A stretch of 64,000 nucleotides of DNA from Gammaproteobacteria bacterium (GTDB taxonomy: Bacteria; Pseudomonadota; Gammaproteobacteria; Pseudomonadales; Halieaceae). The stretch's first letter is position 1; each line of letters starts with the position of its first letter. This document shows positions 49,257 to 57,478 of the stretch, one piece after another. The notes beneath the pieces are model-generated. The model did not search any database, was not told where the DNA came from, and saw only the letters and a program-made list of their open reading frames with translations. The position numbers were made by a program, and so were the translations under genes. The stretch lies in contig JAHEKX010000007.1 of the NCBI GenBank assembly GCA_024644535.1, forward strand, positions 226,567-290,566, in the 5' to 3' direction.

Positions 49257-49993
49257 CCCAACTGAAATTAAATTGTGATTTGGGCGAAGCCTATGGTGTC
49301 TGGCATCTTGGCGACGATGAACCGATAATGCCCTTGATTGATCAAGCCAATATCGCGTGCGGATTCCACGCCGGCGACTCCAGCACCATGCTCAAAACAT
49401 TAAAACTGGCTCGGGCCAACAAGGTTGAAATTGGAGCACACCCCTCTTACCCGGACCGAGTCGGGTTCGGCCGACGGTCAATGCGTATTGCGCCGGAAGA
49501 CTTATATAACGATGTGCTTTACCAAACTGCAGCGCTCACAGGAATGGCCGCAACCTTGAATATTCGAGTATCGTACATCAAACCGCACGGCGCCCTTTAC
49601 CATGACATGCTCAGCCAGTCAGTGACCTTTGGGGCATTGCTGCAAGCTGCAAAAGACTGTGCCTTAAAACTGATGGTGCCGGCTGGCGCCACAACGCAAT
49701 TCATGCAGGAGCAGGCCGCCAATGAGGGTGTCGAGTTGATATTTGAAGCCTTCGCCGATCGTAGGTATACCAAGCACAAAACCTTACTGCCGCGAGCAGA
49801 ACCAGGCGCGGTGTTGAGCAAATGCGAAATGCTAGAGCAGGCCCGTCGACTCATAACCGACAGCTGTGTGATAAGCGATTGCGGCACACCGATCGAACTG
49901 CGCGCCGATACCTTGTGTGTACACGGTGACAGCCCCTCTGCGTTAGCGGCCCTTCAAGAAATCCGGTGTTTGGTGAATGCTTGTGTTGACTGA
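49253..49993 (+). CDS. pxpA: 5-oxoprolinase subunit A (LamB/YcsF family)
   Basis: A 246-residue protein with the YcsF hallmarks: LNCDLGEAYGVWHLGDDE, NIACGFHAGD, EIGAHPSYPDRVGFGRR, and IKPHGALYH. In known bacteria PxpA works with PxpB and PxpC to open 5-oxoproline to glutamate using ATP. Neither PxpB (KipI) nor PxpC (KipA) is in the window, and the place they usually occupy holds a DUF4392 gene. It overlaps the DUF1445 gene by 4 bases (ATGA). Confidence 0.92.
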   Translation: MTQLKLNCDLGEAYGVWHLGDDEPIMPLIDQANIACGFHAGDSSTMLKTLKLARANKVEIGAHPSYPDRVGFGRRSMRIAPEDLYNDVLYQTAALTGMAATLNIRVSYIKPHGALYHDMLSQSVTFGALLQAAKDCALKLMVPAGATTQFMQEQAANEGVELIFEAFADRRYTKHKTLLPRAEPGAVLSKCEMLEQARRLITDSCVISDCGTPIELRADTLCVHGDSPSALAALQEIRCLVNACVD

Positions 49994-50843
49994 AGAGACA
50001 TTAAGATTAAGCGCCCGAGTAGAAGAACTCTTGGTAGCACACAATCCTCGGGGTATGGCGCGACTGCGTCCTCAGTTAGTGCCTGGCTACTGTGCTCGCG
50101 CAGCGAAGCAATTGTGGGACTTTCGAGATCGGACCATTCTTATCGGCACGGGATTTCCTGTGTCTAATACTTTCGAAACCGACGGCCCAGCTGGCGCAAT
50201 GGCGCTTTACGACGCTCTGCAGTGTCTAGGAGCCAATGTCTGGATCGCAGGCCCACCGTCTTTAGCGGCTGTGCTTGCGCCAACGCACCAGGTGCTAGCA
50301 TTGCACGCCGCGCACGCCCGCGAGCAGCAGCGCCACTGTGAAGAAAGTTTAGGGCGAATCAAGCCAGACCTGATTATCGCTATCGAGGTCCCCGGAGCCG
50401 CCGCAGACGGCCACTATTATAATATCCGAGGTATAGATATTTCAGCACAATGTGGCAATTTCGAAAGTTTTATAAAGACACAAGGCTGCCCTACCATAGG
50501 CATTGGCGATGGCGGTAACGAAGCCGGCATGGGGAATATCAGCGCGATAGCTGCAGATCTACCGATAAAACAAGCGGTAGGCCGCTGTAATGAACTGGTG
50601 ATTGCCGATGTGAGTAACTGGGGAGCCTATGCTTTGGTGGGCTTTTTAGGCCACTGGGCAAAACAATCGTTTCTGCAAGATCTCCGCCAAAGACCTATAT
50701 TAGAATGGCTGAGCGAACATGGGGCTGTCGATGGCGTCACCCACCAAAGAACAGCAACAGAAGACGGTCTGTCTTTGGGTAGCGGCAATCTCGTGATTGA
50801 TGCTCTTGTAAAAGTCTTTAACACTGAGAAGGACACCCAATGA
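49977..50843 (+). CDS. DUF4392 protein, D-glutamate cyclase C-terminal-domain homologue
   Basis: A 288-residue protein of the DUF4392 family (ILIGTGFPVSNTFETDGPAGA, IAIEVPGAAADGHYYNIRG, IGDGGNEAGMGN). This domain forms the C-terminal half of animal D-glutamate cyclase, which turns D-glutamate into 5-oxo-D-proline. Together with the DUF1445 gene it would make a split version of that enzyme. The ATG overlaps pxpA by 17 bases; a GTG at 49983 is an alternative. Its own stop overlaps the aminotransferase start. Confidence 0.85.
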   Translation: MLVLTEETLRLSARVEELLVAHNPRGMARLRPQLVPGYCARAAKQLWDFRDRTILIGTGFPVSNTFETDGPAGAMALYDALQCLGANVWIAGPPSLAAVLAPTHQVLALHAAHAREQQRHCEESLGRIKPDLIIAIEVPGAAADGHYYNIRGIDISAQCGNFESFIKTQGCPTIGIGDGGNEAGMGNISAIAADLPIKQAVGRCNELVIADVSNWGAYALVGFLGHWAKQSFLQDLRQRPILEWLSEHGAVDGVTHQRTATEDGLSLGSGNLVIDALVKVFNTEKDTQ

Positions 50844-51709
50844 CGCAGCCCGAACTCGCCTATCTTAATGGCAAATACCTGCCGAGACACGAAGCAAAAA
50901 TCTCACCCATGGACCGGGGGTTTTTGTTTGGAGATGCCATCTACGAGGTCGTGCCGTGCCACCACCGCAAACCGATCGGGCTGCAGCGTCACATTGATCG
51001 TTTGCAGCGCAATCTGAAAGCCATCGGCATAACAGCAAATAAAAGCGACAATTACTGGCGCTCTGTCATCAACACTTTGGCACAAGACTCGCCCACAGAG
51101 CACTGTGGTATTTACCTGCATGTTTCACGAGGTGAGGCGCCCAAGCGGCACCACACCTACAATAACGATCTAACACCGACTGAATTTGCATACAGTTTCC
51201 AGATTGCCCCTCCTCCCTCTAGCGCCAACAAGCCCTCTATGGGCTTAAAATTAAAATCCCAAGAAGATCTGCGCTGGCTGCATTGCGATGTAAAAGTCAC
51301 GGCACTGTTGGGTAACGTACTGCATTACCAACACGCTGTTGATGCAGGCTTTGACGAGGCTCTACTTTACAGACCTGGCGGGAAAATCACGGAAGCCTCG
51401 GCCAGCAACGTGTTTTGTATTAAAGATGCTACGATTTATACGCCCGTTTTAGACCACACCTTACTTCCCGGCATTACCCGAGGCTTAATTATTGATGTGC
51501 TGCGAGACAACAGTAGTTTAACGGTCTCAGAGCAAGATCTGACTCTACAAGATTTTCTAGAAGCCGATGAGGTTTGGCTAAGCTCGTCCACACGAGAGAT
51601 CGCACCGGTGGTCCAAATCGACGAACGTATTATTGGTAGCGGTGAGACCGGTCCTATATGGGCAACTGTGATTGACCTTTTTCAGAAACACAAGTACGAG
51701 TACGCATGA
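50840..51709 (+). CDS. dat: D-amino-acid aminotransferase (class IV PLP)
   Basis: A 289-residue fold-type IV aminotransferase. The PLP lysine is K152 in HCDVKVTALLGNVL, matching the CDIKSLNLLG context of Bacillus D-amino-acid transaminase. MDRGFLFGDAIYEVV, KITEASASNVF and LPGITRGLI are present. The D-specific RxH carboxylate trap of the Bacillus enzyme aligns with PKRHH, so His is kept but Arg shifts or becomes Lys. The expected reaction is D-Ala plus 2-oxoglutarate giving pyruvate plus D-Glu. Overlaps both neighbours by ATGA. Confidence 0.87.
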   Translation: MTQPELAYLNGKYLPRHEAKISPMDRGFLFGDAIYEVVPCHHRKPIGLQRHIDRLQRNLKAIGITANKSDNYWRSVINTLAQDSPTEHCGIYLHVSRGEAPKRHHTYNNDLTPTEFAYSFQIAPPPSSANKPSMGLKLKSQEDLRWLHCDVKVTALLGNVLHYQHAVDAGFDEALLYRPGGKITEASASNVFCIKDATIYTPVLDHTLLPGITRGLIIDVLRDNSSLTVSEQDLTLQDFLEADEVWLSSSTREIAPVVQIDERIIGSGETGPIWATVIDLFQKHKYEYA

Positions 51710-52770
51710 CACGTCCCACCTTCGCTTATATCGATATTCAGGCGCTTCGCTCTAACGCACAGTGGCTTAAGCAGCACTGCCATGGCAGTAGGTTGATGTG
51801 TGTGGTTAAAGCCGATGCTTACGGGCACGATATACGGCTTATTGCACCTGCTCTCGCCGATATCGCTGATGGCTTCGCGGTAGCTCATTGTGCCGAGGGT
51901 CTGGAGCTTAGAGCTGTAAACCCGACTGCACCTATTTTGGTGCTTGAAGGTGCCTTTGACACCACCGAACTTGATACTGCGTATCAACACGATTTAACCG
52001 TGGCCATTACCAACACTTGGCAAATAATTGACTACTTAGCACGACCAGCGAATCGTCGCCCCGCCATTTGGCTCAAAGTTGATACCGGCATGCACCGTCT
52101 AGGGCTGTCAGAATCCCAACTCGAAGATCTGTGTCGCGACCACCCCCTACCCCAAGATACCGTGCTATTTACGCACTTCTCAGACGCCGATACCGATTCT
52201 GAGAAAACCGCCCTACAGCTGGCCCTGCTCACTAAACTTGGTCAGCGCTACAAGCTACCCATGAGCGCGGCAAATTCACCTGCATGCCTAAGCTATAACG
52301 AGTCTCATCTGGATTGGGTGCGACCTGGCTATGCGCTCTACGGTGGAAGCCCGCTTACAGATATTGAAGAGCACCTGCGCCCAGTTATGAAGGTTTACAC
52401 TCGTATTCATAGTATTCGATCGCTGCGCATCGGTGAATGCGTCGGCTACGGCAGCACTTGGAGCGCGAAGCAAGACTCACGTATTGCGACACTGCCTATT
52501 GGGTACGCCGATGGATACCCCAGGTCCATTGCCAGTGGGACTAAAGTCTGGCTGCACAACCAGTTTGCCCCTGTCGTTGGGCGCGTTTCGATGGATTTGA
52601 TCACGGTCGATGTGACCGGCACACCTGAAGCAAAAGAAGGCGATTTGGTTGAGCTATGGGGCGATAACATACCCTTACACACCTTGGCCAATCACAGTGG
52701 CTTATCCGGCTATGAAATCATGGCTCGGGTTCCCAAGCGCTTGCAACGGAGCGATACCTGGCGTCTATAG
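51706..52770 (+). CDS. alr: Alanine racemase
   Basis: PLP racemase giving D-alanine, 354 residues. The PLP lysine is K35 in VVKADAYGHD. The second catalytic residue, Tyr, is in CVGYGSTWSAK. RPGYALYGGSP and the C-terminal GRVSMDLITVDVT are typical. It ends the operon with DUF1445, pxpA, DUF4392 and dat, and overlaps dat by 4 bases. This may be the only alanine racemase (cell wall) or a second, catabolic one; the window cannot tell. Confidence 0.94.
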   Translation: MTRPTFAYIDIQALRSNAQWLKQHCHGSRLMCVVKADAYGHDIRLIAPALADIADGFAVAHCAEGLELRAVNPTAPILVLEGAFDTTELDTAYQHDLTVAITNTWQIIDYLARPANRRPAIWLKVDTGMHRLGLSESQLEDLCRDHPLPQDTVLFTHFSDADTDSEKTALQLALLTKLGQRYKLPMSAANSPACLSYNESHLDWVRPGYALYGGSPLTDIEEHLRPVMKVYTRIHSIRSLRIGECVGYGSTWSAKQDSRIATLPIGYADGYPRSIASGTKVWLHNQFAPVVGRVSMDLITVDVTGTPEAKEGDLVELWGDNIPLHTLANHSGLSGYEIMARVPKRLQRSDTWRL

Positions 52771-53544
52771 GTTTACCCAGCTGCTCAGCGCGGGTTGCAA
52801 AAACCGAGTGCCGCCCTGAGTTTCAAAAACCGTGCTTTTTTCTCGAATCTCGATCACTTTGATACCGTTTATCTGCTGCCCCTCAGACCACCACTCGCGA
52901 TTTATCATCACTTTACTGCCGCCTTCGCCGCGGTAATCGTGAGCGCTATACAACAAAGTCGGGACACGATCTCTGGCCTCCTCGGCCAAGGTCTCAAGAG
53001 TAGGTAAGGCGCTATTCAATACCGCATCGCGCTGACTGTTTGCTAATAAGCTTTGGGCGCGAGCAAGTAGTTGCGCTCCGTCAACACTTTGCGATATCGC
53101 TCTGGCTTCCTCTGGCGCTGTAACTTGCGGCTGCAATCGCTCAGTCGCCTCATCCAGCTGAGTCCGACTTGAGCCCGGTGGCACAACTTGTTTACTGGAT
53201 TGTTGTGCAATACGCTCACGTTCTGCTATTGCCCTATCATACAGTGCTATGACGGCGACCGAGGGCTCTGGCGGCACTGTGTCTTCATGACCTTCGCTGC
53301 CAAAAGGCTCTGACTTATCACTAATCTGTGCATTACCACTGGCGGCAACCTGTGTGTGCGGCAAGACCGTATTTTTTCTCGCGGTAAAGTCAGCGTTGAT
53401 CAACCAAACCGTTGCAACACTTCCTATCGCCATTGCTAGCGCCAAACTTAATACCCACTTAGAGGTAGAGATCGAGCTATCTTGGGCGTCTACCGTCACA
53501 GCTTGACCATTGGCCCGACGGTGCGCATCGCTTACCAGAGACAT
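52765..53544 (-). CDS. gspB: Type II secretion assembly protein GspB
   Basis: A 259-residue bitopic membrane protein. One membrane helix lies at about residues 29-50 (WVLSLALAMAIGSVATVWLI). A variable, acidic/Gln-rich periplasmic linker follows. The C-terminal ~75 residues carry the GspB/PulB domain (LLYSAHDYRGEGGSKVMIN, GVKVIEI-like GIKVIEIREKSTVFE, GTRFLQPA). With GspA it inserts the secretin into the peptidoglycan. It starts 4 bases after gspA and is convergent with alr, overlapping by 6 bases. Confidence 0.88.
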   Translation of the reverse strand: MSLVSDAHRRANGQAVTVDAQDSSISTSKWVLSLALAMAIGSVATVWLINADFTARKNTVLPHTQVAASGNAQISDKSEPFGSEGHEDTVPPEPSVAVIALYDRAIAERERIAQQSSKQVVPPGSSRTQLDEATERLQPQVTAPEEARAISQSVDGAQLLARAQSLLANSQRDAVLNSALPTLETLAEEARDRVPTLLYSAHDYRGEGGSKVMINREWWSEGQQINGIKVIEIREKSTVFETQGGTRFLQPALSSWVNL

Positions 53545-53548
53545 AAGG

Positions 53549-55153
53549 CTACCAACCTCGCCAGGCGTCTAACAGACGAGTGGTGCTCGGTCTTTCATTC
53601 ATACTCGCTGCCAGTGCCACCAGGGTCTCGCGCCCTACCATTCCATCGGTTTTCAAACCCTGTTCCGCCTGAAACTGAATAACGCGTTCGTGTAAAGCTT
53701 GCGTGAACACTTCATCAGCTAGCACCAGGTTGGTTTTATCGTAGCGGCCGAATCGCTGAGCGACATCGACCACATCCAAACCGATCGAGCCCAAGCCAAC
53801 CGCTGCGTCAAAACTCATTGGAGGGCGCCACACATACAGGTAGTCTCCCGTCCACAGAGACGCCAACTCTTCCAAGTCAGCCTGCACTGGGCCATTATCC
53901 GATATCAGCGTCACGTCTGACAGGCGCCCACCGTCGAGGCTCACTGTATCCACCAAGACAAAGTGCCTCTCTCGCAAGGGTGTCAGTAAAGACAGAATCA
54001 CTGGGCGATTTAAGCGCGCGATGCTTTGCCAGTCACCTTGCGTTGCCTCGACACAGCGAAGCAGCGCATTATTCGCACAGGGTTGCCCAAAACCATCGTA
54101 AGTTTGCCAGAGCACTTGCTTCAATTCACCGTAAACTCGAATTGGCATTGGCTTCCCAGCATCCACTTCACTGATGGCGACGGGCTCTGCAGACGCGGCT
54201 ACTGACGCGCTTTCCGCTTTTATACTGCTTTGCAATTGGTACCAAGTAATCACAGCGATAAACGCCAGAACTCCCGCACTTGCCAATATCGCCCAAGGTC
54301 GCCTTGACGACTTAGTCGAGCCGGTTCTGACCTGAACTTCGCCATCGGTCTGCCATAGTTCTTGGGCAGCTAAATGTGCCAACTTTTTGTCAGCGCTGCG
54401 CTTCTGCTGACCGAACAAGGCAACAAGCACTCGGTCGCATAATAAATTAATCAGTCGAGGCACGCCGCCAGTGCGCTCATGAACAGCGCGAATACAGCTG
54501 TCACTAAAAGGACTTACACCGGGCGCCATACCCGCGACCGAGAGCCGGTGCTGGATGTATTCGCTCGTCTCGTCTAGCGTTAACGCCCCAAGCTTATAAC
54601 GACCAGTAATACGCTGATTCAACTGTCGAAGCTCTGGCTTGTTAAGTTTTGCCATCAGCTCAGGCTGCCCGATCAGGACAATCTGAAGCAATTTTTGCGT
54701 GTCCGTTTCTAGGTTTGTTAATAGCCGAACCTGCTCTAACACATCAAGCTCAAGATGCTGCGCCTCGTCTACCATGAGAATACTGCGTCGACCCTGCGCG
54801 TGATTTTGCAGTAAAAACTCTCGTAGTTTATCCGTCAGAATTTTCAAGCTGGCGCCACTGTCGACCCTAATACCAAAAGCATCGCAAGCCGAAGCCAAGA
54901 ACTCTTGCGAAGATAGGGCGGGATTTTGAATTGTGGCGATGTCAGTGGTATCGGGCAACTGGGCCAAGAAATAGCGGTTTAATGTCGTTTTACCGGTACC
55001 CACCTCACCTGTAAGAATGACAAAACCGCCCCCAGCAACGCCATAAAGCAAGTGTGCAAGCGCCTCTTTGTGGCGTGAGCTCAAATACAAATAGCGAGGG
55101 TTGACCGCAATCGAAAACGGCGCTTCGCTCAAACCAAAATATTCAAGATACAT
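53549..55153 (-). CDS. gspA: General secretion pathway ATPase GspA/ExeA
   Basis: AAA+ ATPase of the GspAB complex. MYLEYFGLSEAPFSIAVNP is the typical ExeA start; Walker A is LTGEVGTGKTTL and Walker B ILMVDEAQHL. One membrane helix lies near residues 285-305, and a C-terminal peptidoglycan-binding domain follows (FQAEQGLKTDGMVGRETLVAL). The track start (TTG at 55165) is replaced by ATG at 55153, giving 534 residues. No other gsp gene is in the window. Confidence 0.92.
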   Translation of the reverse strand: MYLEYFGLSEAPFSIAVNPRYLYLSSRHKEALAHLLYGVAGGGFVILTGEVGTGKTTLNRYFLAQLPDTTDIATIQNPALSSQEFLASACDAFGIRVDSGASLKILTDKLREFLLQNHAQGRRSILMVDEAQHLELDVLEQVRLLTNLETDTQKLLQIVLIGQPELMAKLNKPELRQLNQRITGRYKLGALTLDETSEYIQHRLSVAGMAPGVSPFSDSCIRAVHERTGGVPRLINLLCDRVLVALFGQQKRSADKKLAHLAAQELWQTDGEVQVRTGSTKSSRRPWAILASAGVLAFIAVITWYQLQSSIKAESASVAASAEPVAISEVDAGKPMPIRVYGELKQVLWQTYDGFGQPCANNALLRCVEATQGDWQSIARLNRPVILSLLTPLRERHFVLVDTVSLDGGRLSDVTLISDNGPVQADLEELASLWTGDYLYVWRPPMSFDAAVGLGSIGLDVVDVAQRFGRYDKTNLVLADEVFTQALHERVIQFQAEQGLKTDGMVGRETLVALAASMNERPSTTRLLDAWRGW

Positions 55154-55215
55154 ACGCAACCCCAATGCCAGAGAGGACCATTATGCACTAGGCTTGAAGC
55201 AAGGAAAACAGGAGC

Positions 55216-55761
55216 TTACTGCTCGGTAACAGAGGCCAAGCGCTCAAGAGTGCTGTCGCACCAAACCAGTATTGACTCGGCATCGCGAATGCCCGCGTCT
55301 AACACTAAAGCAACACCCTTCATGCGGGTGCTTAGGGTTGAAAATTTAGCGTAACTTTTTTCTCGGATGCGGTAATACAAACTTAAATTCCTTTGAACGT
55401 GCTCGCGACGCTCCAGCACTTCTTGAACTAAGCCCGTTAGATTGTCGTCCGCCAAATTGTAGAGTTTAATAAATAACTCATCTTTCACAAACCGCGGCTT
55501 AGTGGTTTGGTGCACCCATGCATGCAAGTGTTCTTGTCCTTCAGCGGTTAGGCGATAGACCGTTTTATCTGGTCGCTTCTGCTGGGATATTGCGCGCGAA
55601 CTGAGGTAATTTTTCTGGCTCAGCGTTTTCAGTTCTCGGTAAATTTGCTGATGCGAGGCCTGCCAAAAAAAGCCAAGACTGGTATCAAACCGCTTGGCCA
55701 ACTCGTAGCCGGTCAACTCATCATCTAAAACGGCTGTCATAATGGCGTGGGCAAGCGACAT
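55216..55761 (-). CDS. PadR family transcriptional regulator
   Basis: A winged-helix regulator: LDDELTGYELAKRFD, then ASHQQIYRELKTLSQKNYL and RPDKTVYRLTAEGQEHL, with a C-terminal helical dimer domain (PadR_2/Vir_act_alpha_C type). The track start is a TTG at 55803 inside the palindrome region. The ATG at 55761 (MSLAHAIMTAVL) gives 181 residues and fits family N-termini better. It is divergent from the nitronate monooxygenase gene and probably represses it and itself. Confidence 0.9.
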   Translation of the reverse strand: MSLAHAIMTAVLDDELTGYELAKRFDTSLGFFWQASHQQIYRELKTLSQKNYLSSRAISQQKRPDKTVYRLTAEGQEHLHAWVHQTTKPRFVKDELFIKLYNLADDNLTGLVQEVLERREHVQRNLSLYYRIREKSYAKFSTLSTRMKGVALVLDAGIRDAESILVWCDSTLERLASVTEQ

Positions 55762-55796
55762 GTGGTAATGAAAACTCCATTTAGCGGTAGACTCAT

Positions 55797-55814
55797 TATG
55801 CAATTTGTTGCATA
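55797..55814. promoter_or_regulatory. Palindromic operator between padR and nitronate monooxygenase gene
   Basis: TATGCAA-TTTG-TTGCATA is a perfect inverted repeat with 7-base arms and a 4-base spacer. It sits in the divergent gap, 36 bases upstream of both the padR start (55761) and the monooxygenase start (55850). A second partial repeat (GCAAC...GTTGC) overlaps it. ATGCA-type palindromes are common PadR targets, so I infer this is the PadR operator. Confidence 0.75.
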
Positions 55815-55849
55815 GTTAAGCAACTTAAAAACCACCTAGGAGACAGGCT

Positions 55850-56815
55850 ATGAGTCTACCCGCGATATTAAAAGATAAAGTACGTATGCCGGCGATCGCC
55901 TCGCCACTGTTTATCATCTCTAACCCGGACCTCGTTATTGCCCAGTGTAAAGCGGGAATGATTGGCTCGTTTCCTTCGTTAAACGCACGCCCCATCGAAC
56001 TTCTTGATCAGTGGTTAACGCGTATTAAAACGGAATTGGCTGAGCACGATGCCGCCAACCCAGACTCACCCGCAGCGCCCTACGCAGTGAACTTAATTGT
56101 TCATGGCTCGAATGACCGTCTACTAGAAGACTTAGCCTTGTGCGTTAAACACAAAGTACCGGTCATCATTACCTCTCTGGGCGCAAAACCGGAAATCAAT
56201 GAAGCCATCCACAGCTACGGTGGTGTGGTACTGCATGACATTATTAACAATAAATTTGCTAAAAAAGCGATCGAGAAAGGTGCCGATGGCCTAATTGCAG
56301 TTGCGGCCGGCGCCGGCGGCCACGCAGGCACCCTTTCGCCCTTCGCGCTCATTCAAGAAATCCGAGAATGGTTCGATGGACCTCTTTTGTTATCTGGATC
56401 AATCGCCACGGGTGACGCGGTTTTAGCCGCTCAGGCCATGGGAGCGGATATGGGTTACATCGGATCGGCGTTTATTGCAACCAAAGAAGCAAACGCCGAT
56501 GAGGGTTATAAACAGGCGATTGTAGACTACACAGCAGATGACATCATCTACAGCAACCTGTTTACTGGCGTACACGGCAACTACCTAAAGCCTTCGGTAC
56601 GTGCCGCTGGCCTAGATCCAGACAACCTACCCGTGAGTGACCCTTCGGCCATGAACTTCGGCTCAGGCGGCAATACCGACGCTAAAGCTTGGAAAGACAT
56701 CTGGGGCTGTGGGCAAGGCATTGGCGCCGTTAAGTCAGTCGAATCTGCTGGCGATCGCGTAGCGCGCCTGATTAAAGAGTACCAAGCTGCGAAAGCCCGC
56801 TTAGCAGCACTCTAA
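55850..56815 (+). CDS. Nitronate monooxygenase (2-nitropropane dioxygenase family)
   Basis: A 321-residue FMN TIM-barrel enzyme. PAIASPLFIISNPDLVIA, the glycine-rich GADGLIAVAAGAGGHAG with the conserved His, LLLSGSIATGDAVLAAQAMGADM and YIGSAFIATKEA are family motifs. These enzymes oxidise alkyl nitronates such as 3-nitropropionate derivatives, or have related flavin reductase functions. A GGAG ribosome site precedes the start. Probably controlled by the divergent PadR protein through the palindrome between them. Confidence 0.9.
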   Translation: MSLPAILKDKVRMPAIASPLFIISNPDLVIAQCKAGMIGSFPSLNARPIELLDQWLTRIKTELAEHDAANPDSPAAPYAVNLIVHGSNDRLLEDLALCVKHKVPVIITSLGAKPEINEAIHSYGGVVLHDIINNKFAKKAIEKGADGLIAVAAGAGGHAGTLSPFALIQEIREWFDGPLLLSGSIATGDAVLAAQAMGADMGYIGSAFIATKEANADEGYKQAIVDYTADDIIYSNLFTGVHGNYLKPSVRAAGLDPDNLPVSDPSAMNFGSGGNTDAKAWKDIWGCGQGIGAVKSVESAGDRVARLIKEYQAAKARLAAL

Positions 56816-56821
56816 GGCGTC

Positions 56822-57478
56822 TTAAGACCAAAGGGGTGATATCATCACCCCTTTTTTTATCTCCGCCAACAAGAGCTCTGCGGTCGCTATTGCGTCTACC
56901 ATGGCGTTGTGCCCTTGGTACGCCGGAAGGTTGTATCGGCGCCGGCACTGCGTAAGCGTTAACGATCCATTTTTAAGCACCTCACCACGGCGCATTAGTA
57001 GACGTTTTTCATTCAACAAGGTATCCACATAGCTGGGCCACCAGGGCGCACCAAACGCCCTTTGCATAGAGCGATTCAGGAATGCAAGATCAAGATCGGC
57101 GTTGTGAAATGCTGGCAGAGAACCGCGAGCTTCGGTCAGTAATTCGAACAAAATATCATTGATACACCGACCCTGTTGAAGCTCACAATCGCGAATCATG
57201 TGTATCGTCGCGCTTTGACCGACATTGGCATTACTTTTCACCAAACAATGCCTCGCGCTGTTCAACAGAATATCATCATGGGTCATTCGGACCCACCCGA
57301 TACTGAGAAGCTCATCCTTTGCAGGGTCAAGCCCTGTCATTTCACAGTCAATAACAATAAAGCCTTGGTAGTCGCTCGACTGTGCTCCCTGCCCTTCGAG
57401 CCAAAAGTCCTGCAAACAATCATTTACCTTACGATTTGCTCGCCGCCTACGCCACAGGTTTCGCCAACGATTAAGCAT
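56822..57478 (-). CDS. DnaQ-like 3'-5' exonuclease
   Basis: A 218-residue DEDDh-type exonuclease. Exo I is VIDCEMTGLD, Exo II is FHNADLDLAFL, and Exo III is GHNAMVDAIAT with the conserved His and Asp. A basic N-terminal extension (NRWRNLWRRRRANRKV) precedes it. In other gammaproteobacteria this gene follows a cNMP/CBS/DUF294 gene as here, where the two overlap by one base (TAATG). Its cellular substrate is not known. The C-terminus contains the terminator of the convergent gene. Confidence 0.88.
   Translation of the reverse strand: MLNRWRNLWRRRRANRKVNDCLQDFWLEGQGAQSSDYQGFIVIDCEMTGLDPAKDELLSIGWVRMTHDDILLNSARHCLVKSNANVGQSATIHMIRDCELQQGRCINDILFELLTEARGSLPAFHNADLDLAFLNRSMQRAFGAPWWPSYVDTLLNEKRLLMRRGEVLKNGSLTLTQCRRRYNLPAYQGHNAMVDAIATAELLLAEIKKGVMISPLWS
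56830..56858 (+). terminator. Rho-independent terminator after nitronate monooxygenase gene
   Basis: GGGGTGAT-ATC-ATCACCCC forms an 8-base-pair stem with a 3-base loop, followed by seven Ts on the plus strand. It lies 14 bases after the monooxygenase stop. The stem is also within the last codons of the convergent exonuclease gene (encoding KKGVMISPL), so part of that protein's C-terminus is constrained by the hairpin. Confidence 0.85.
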
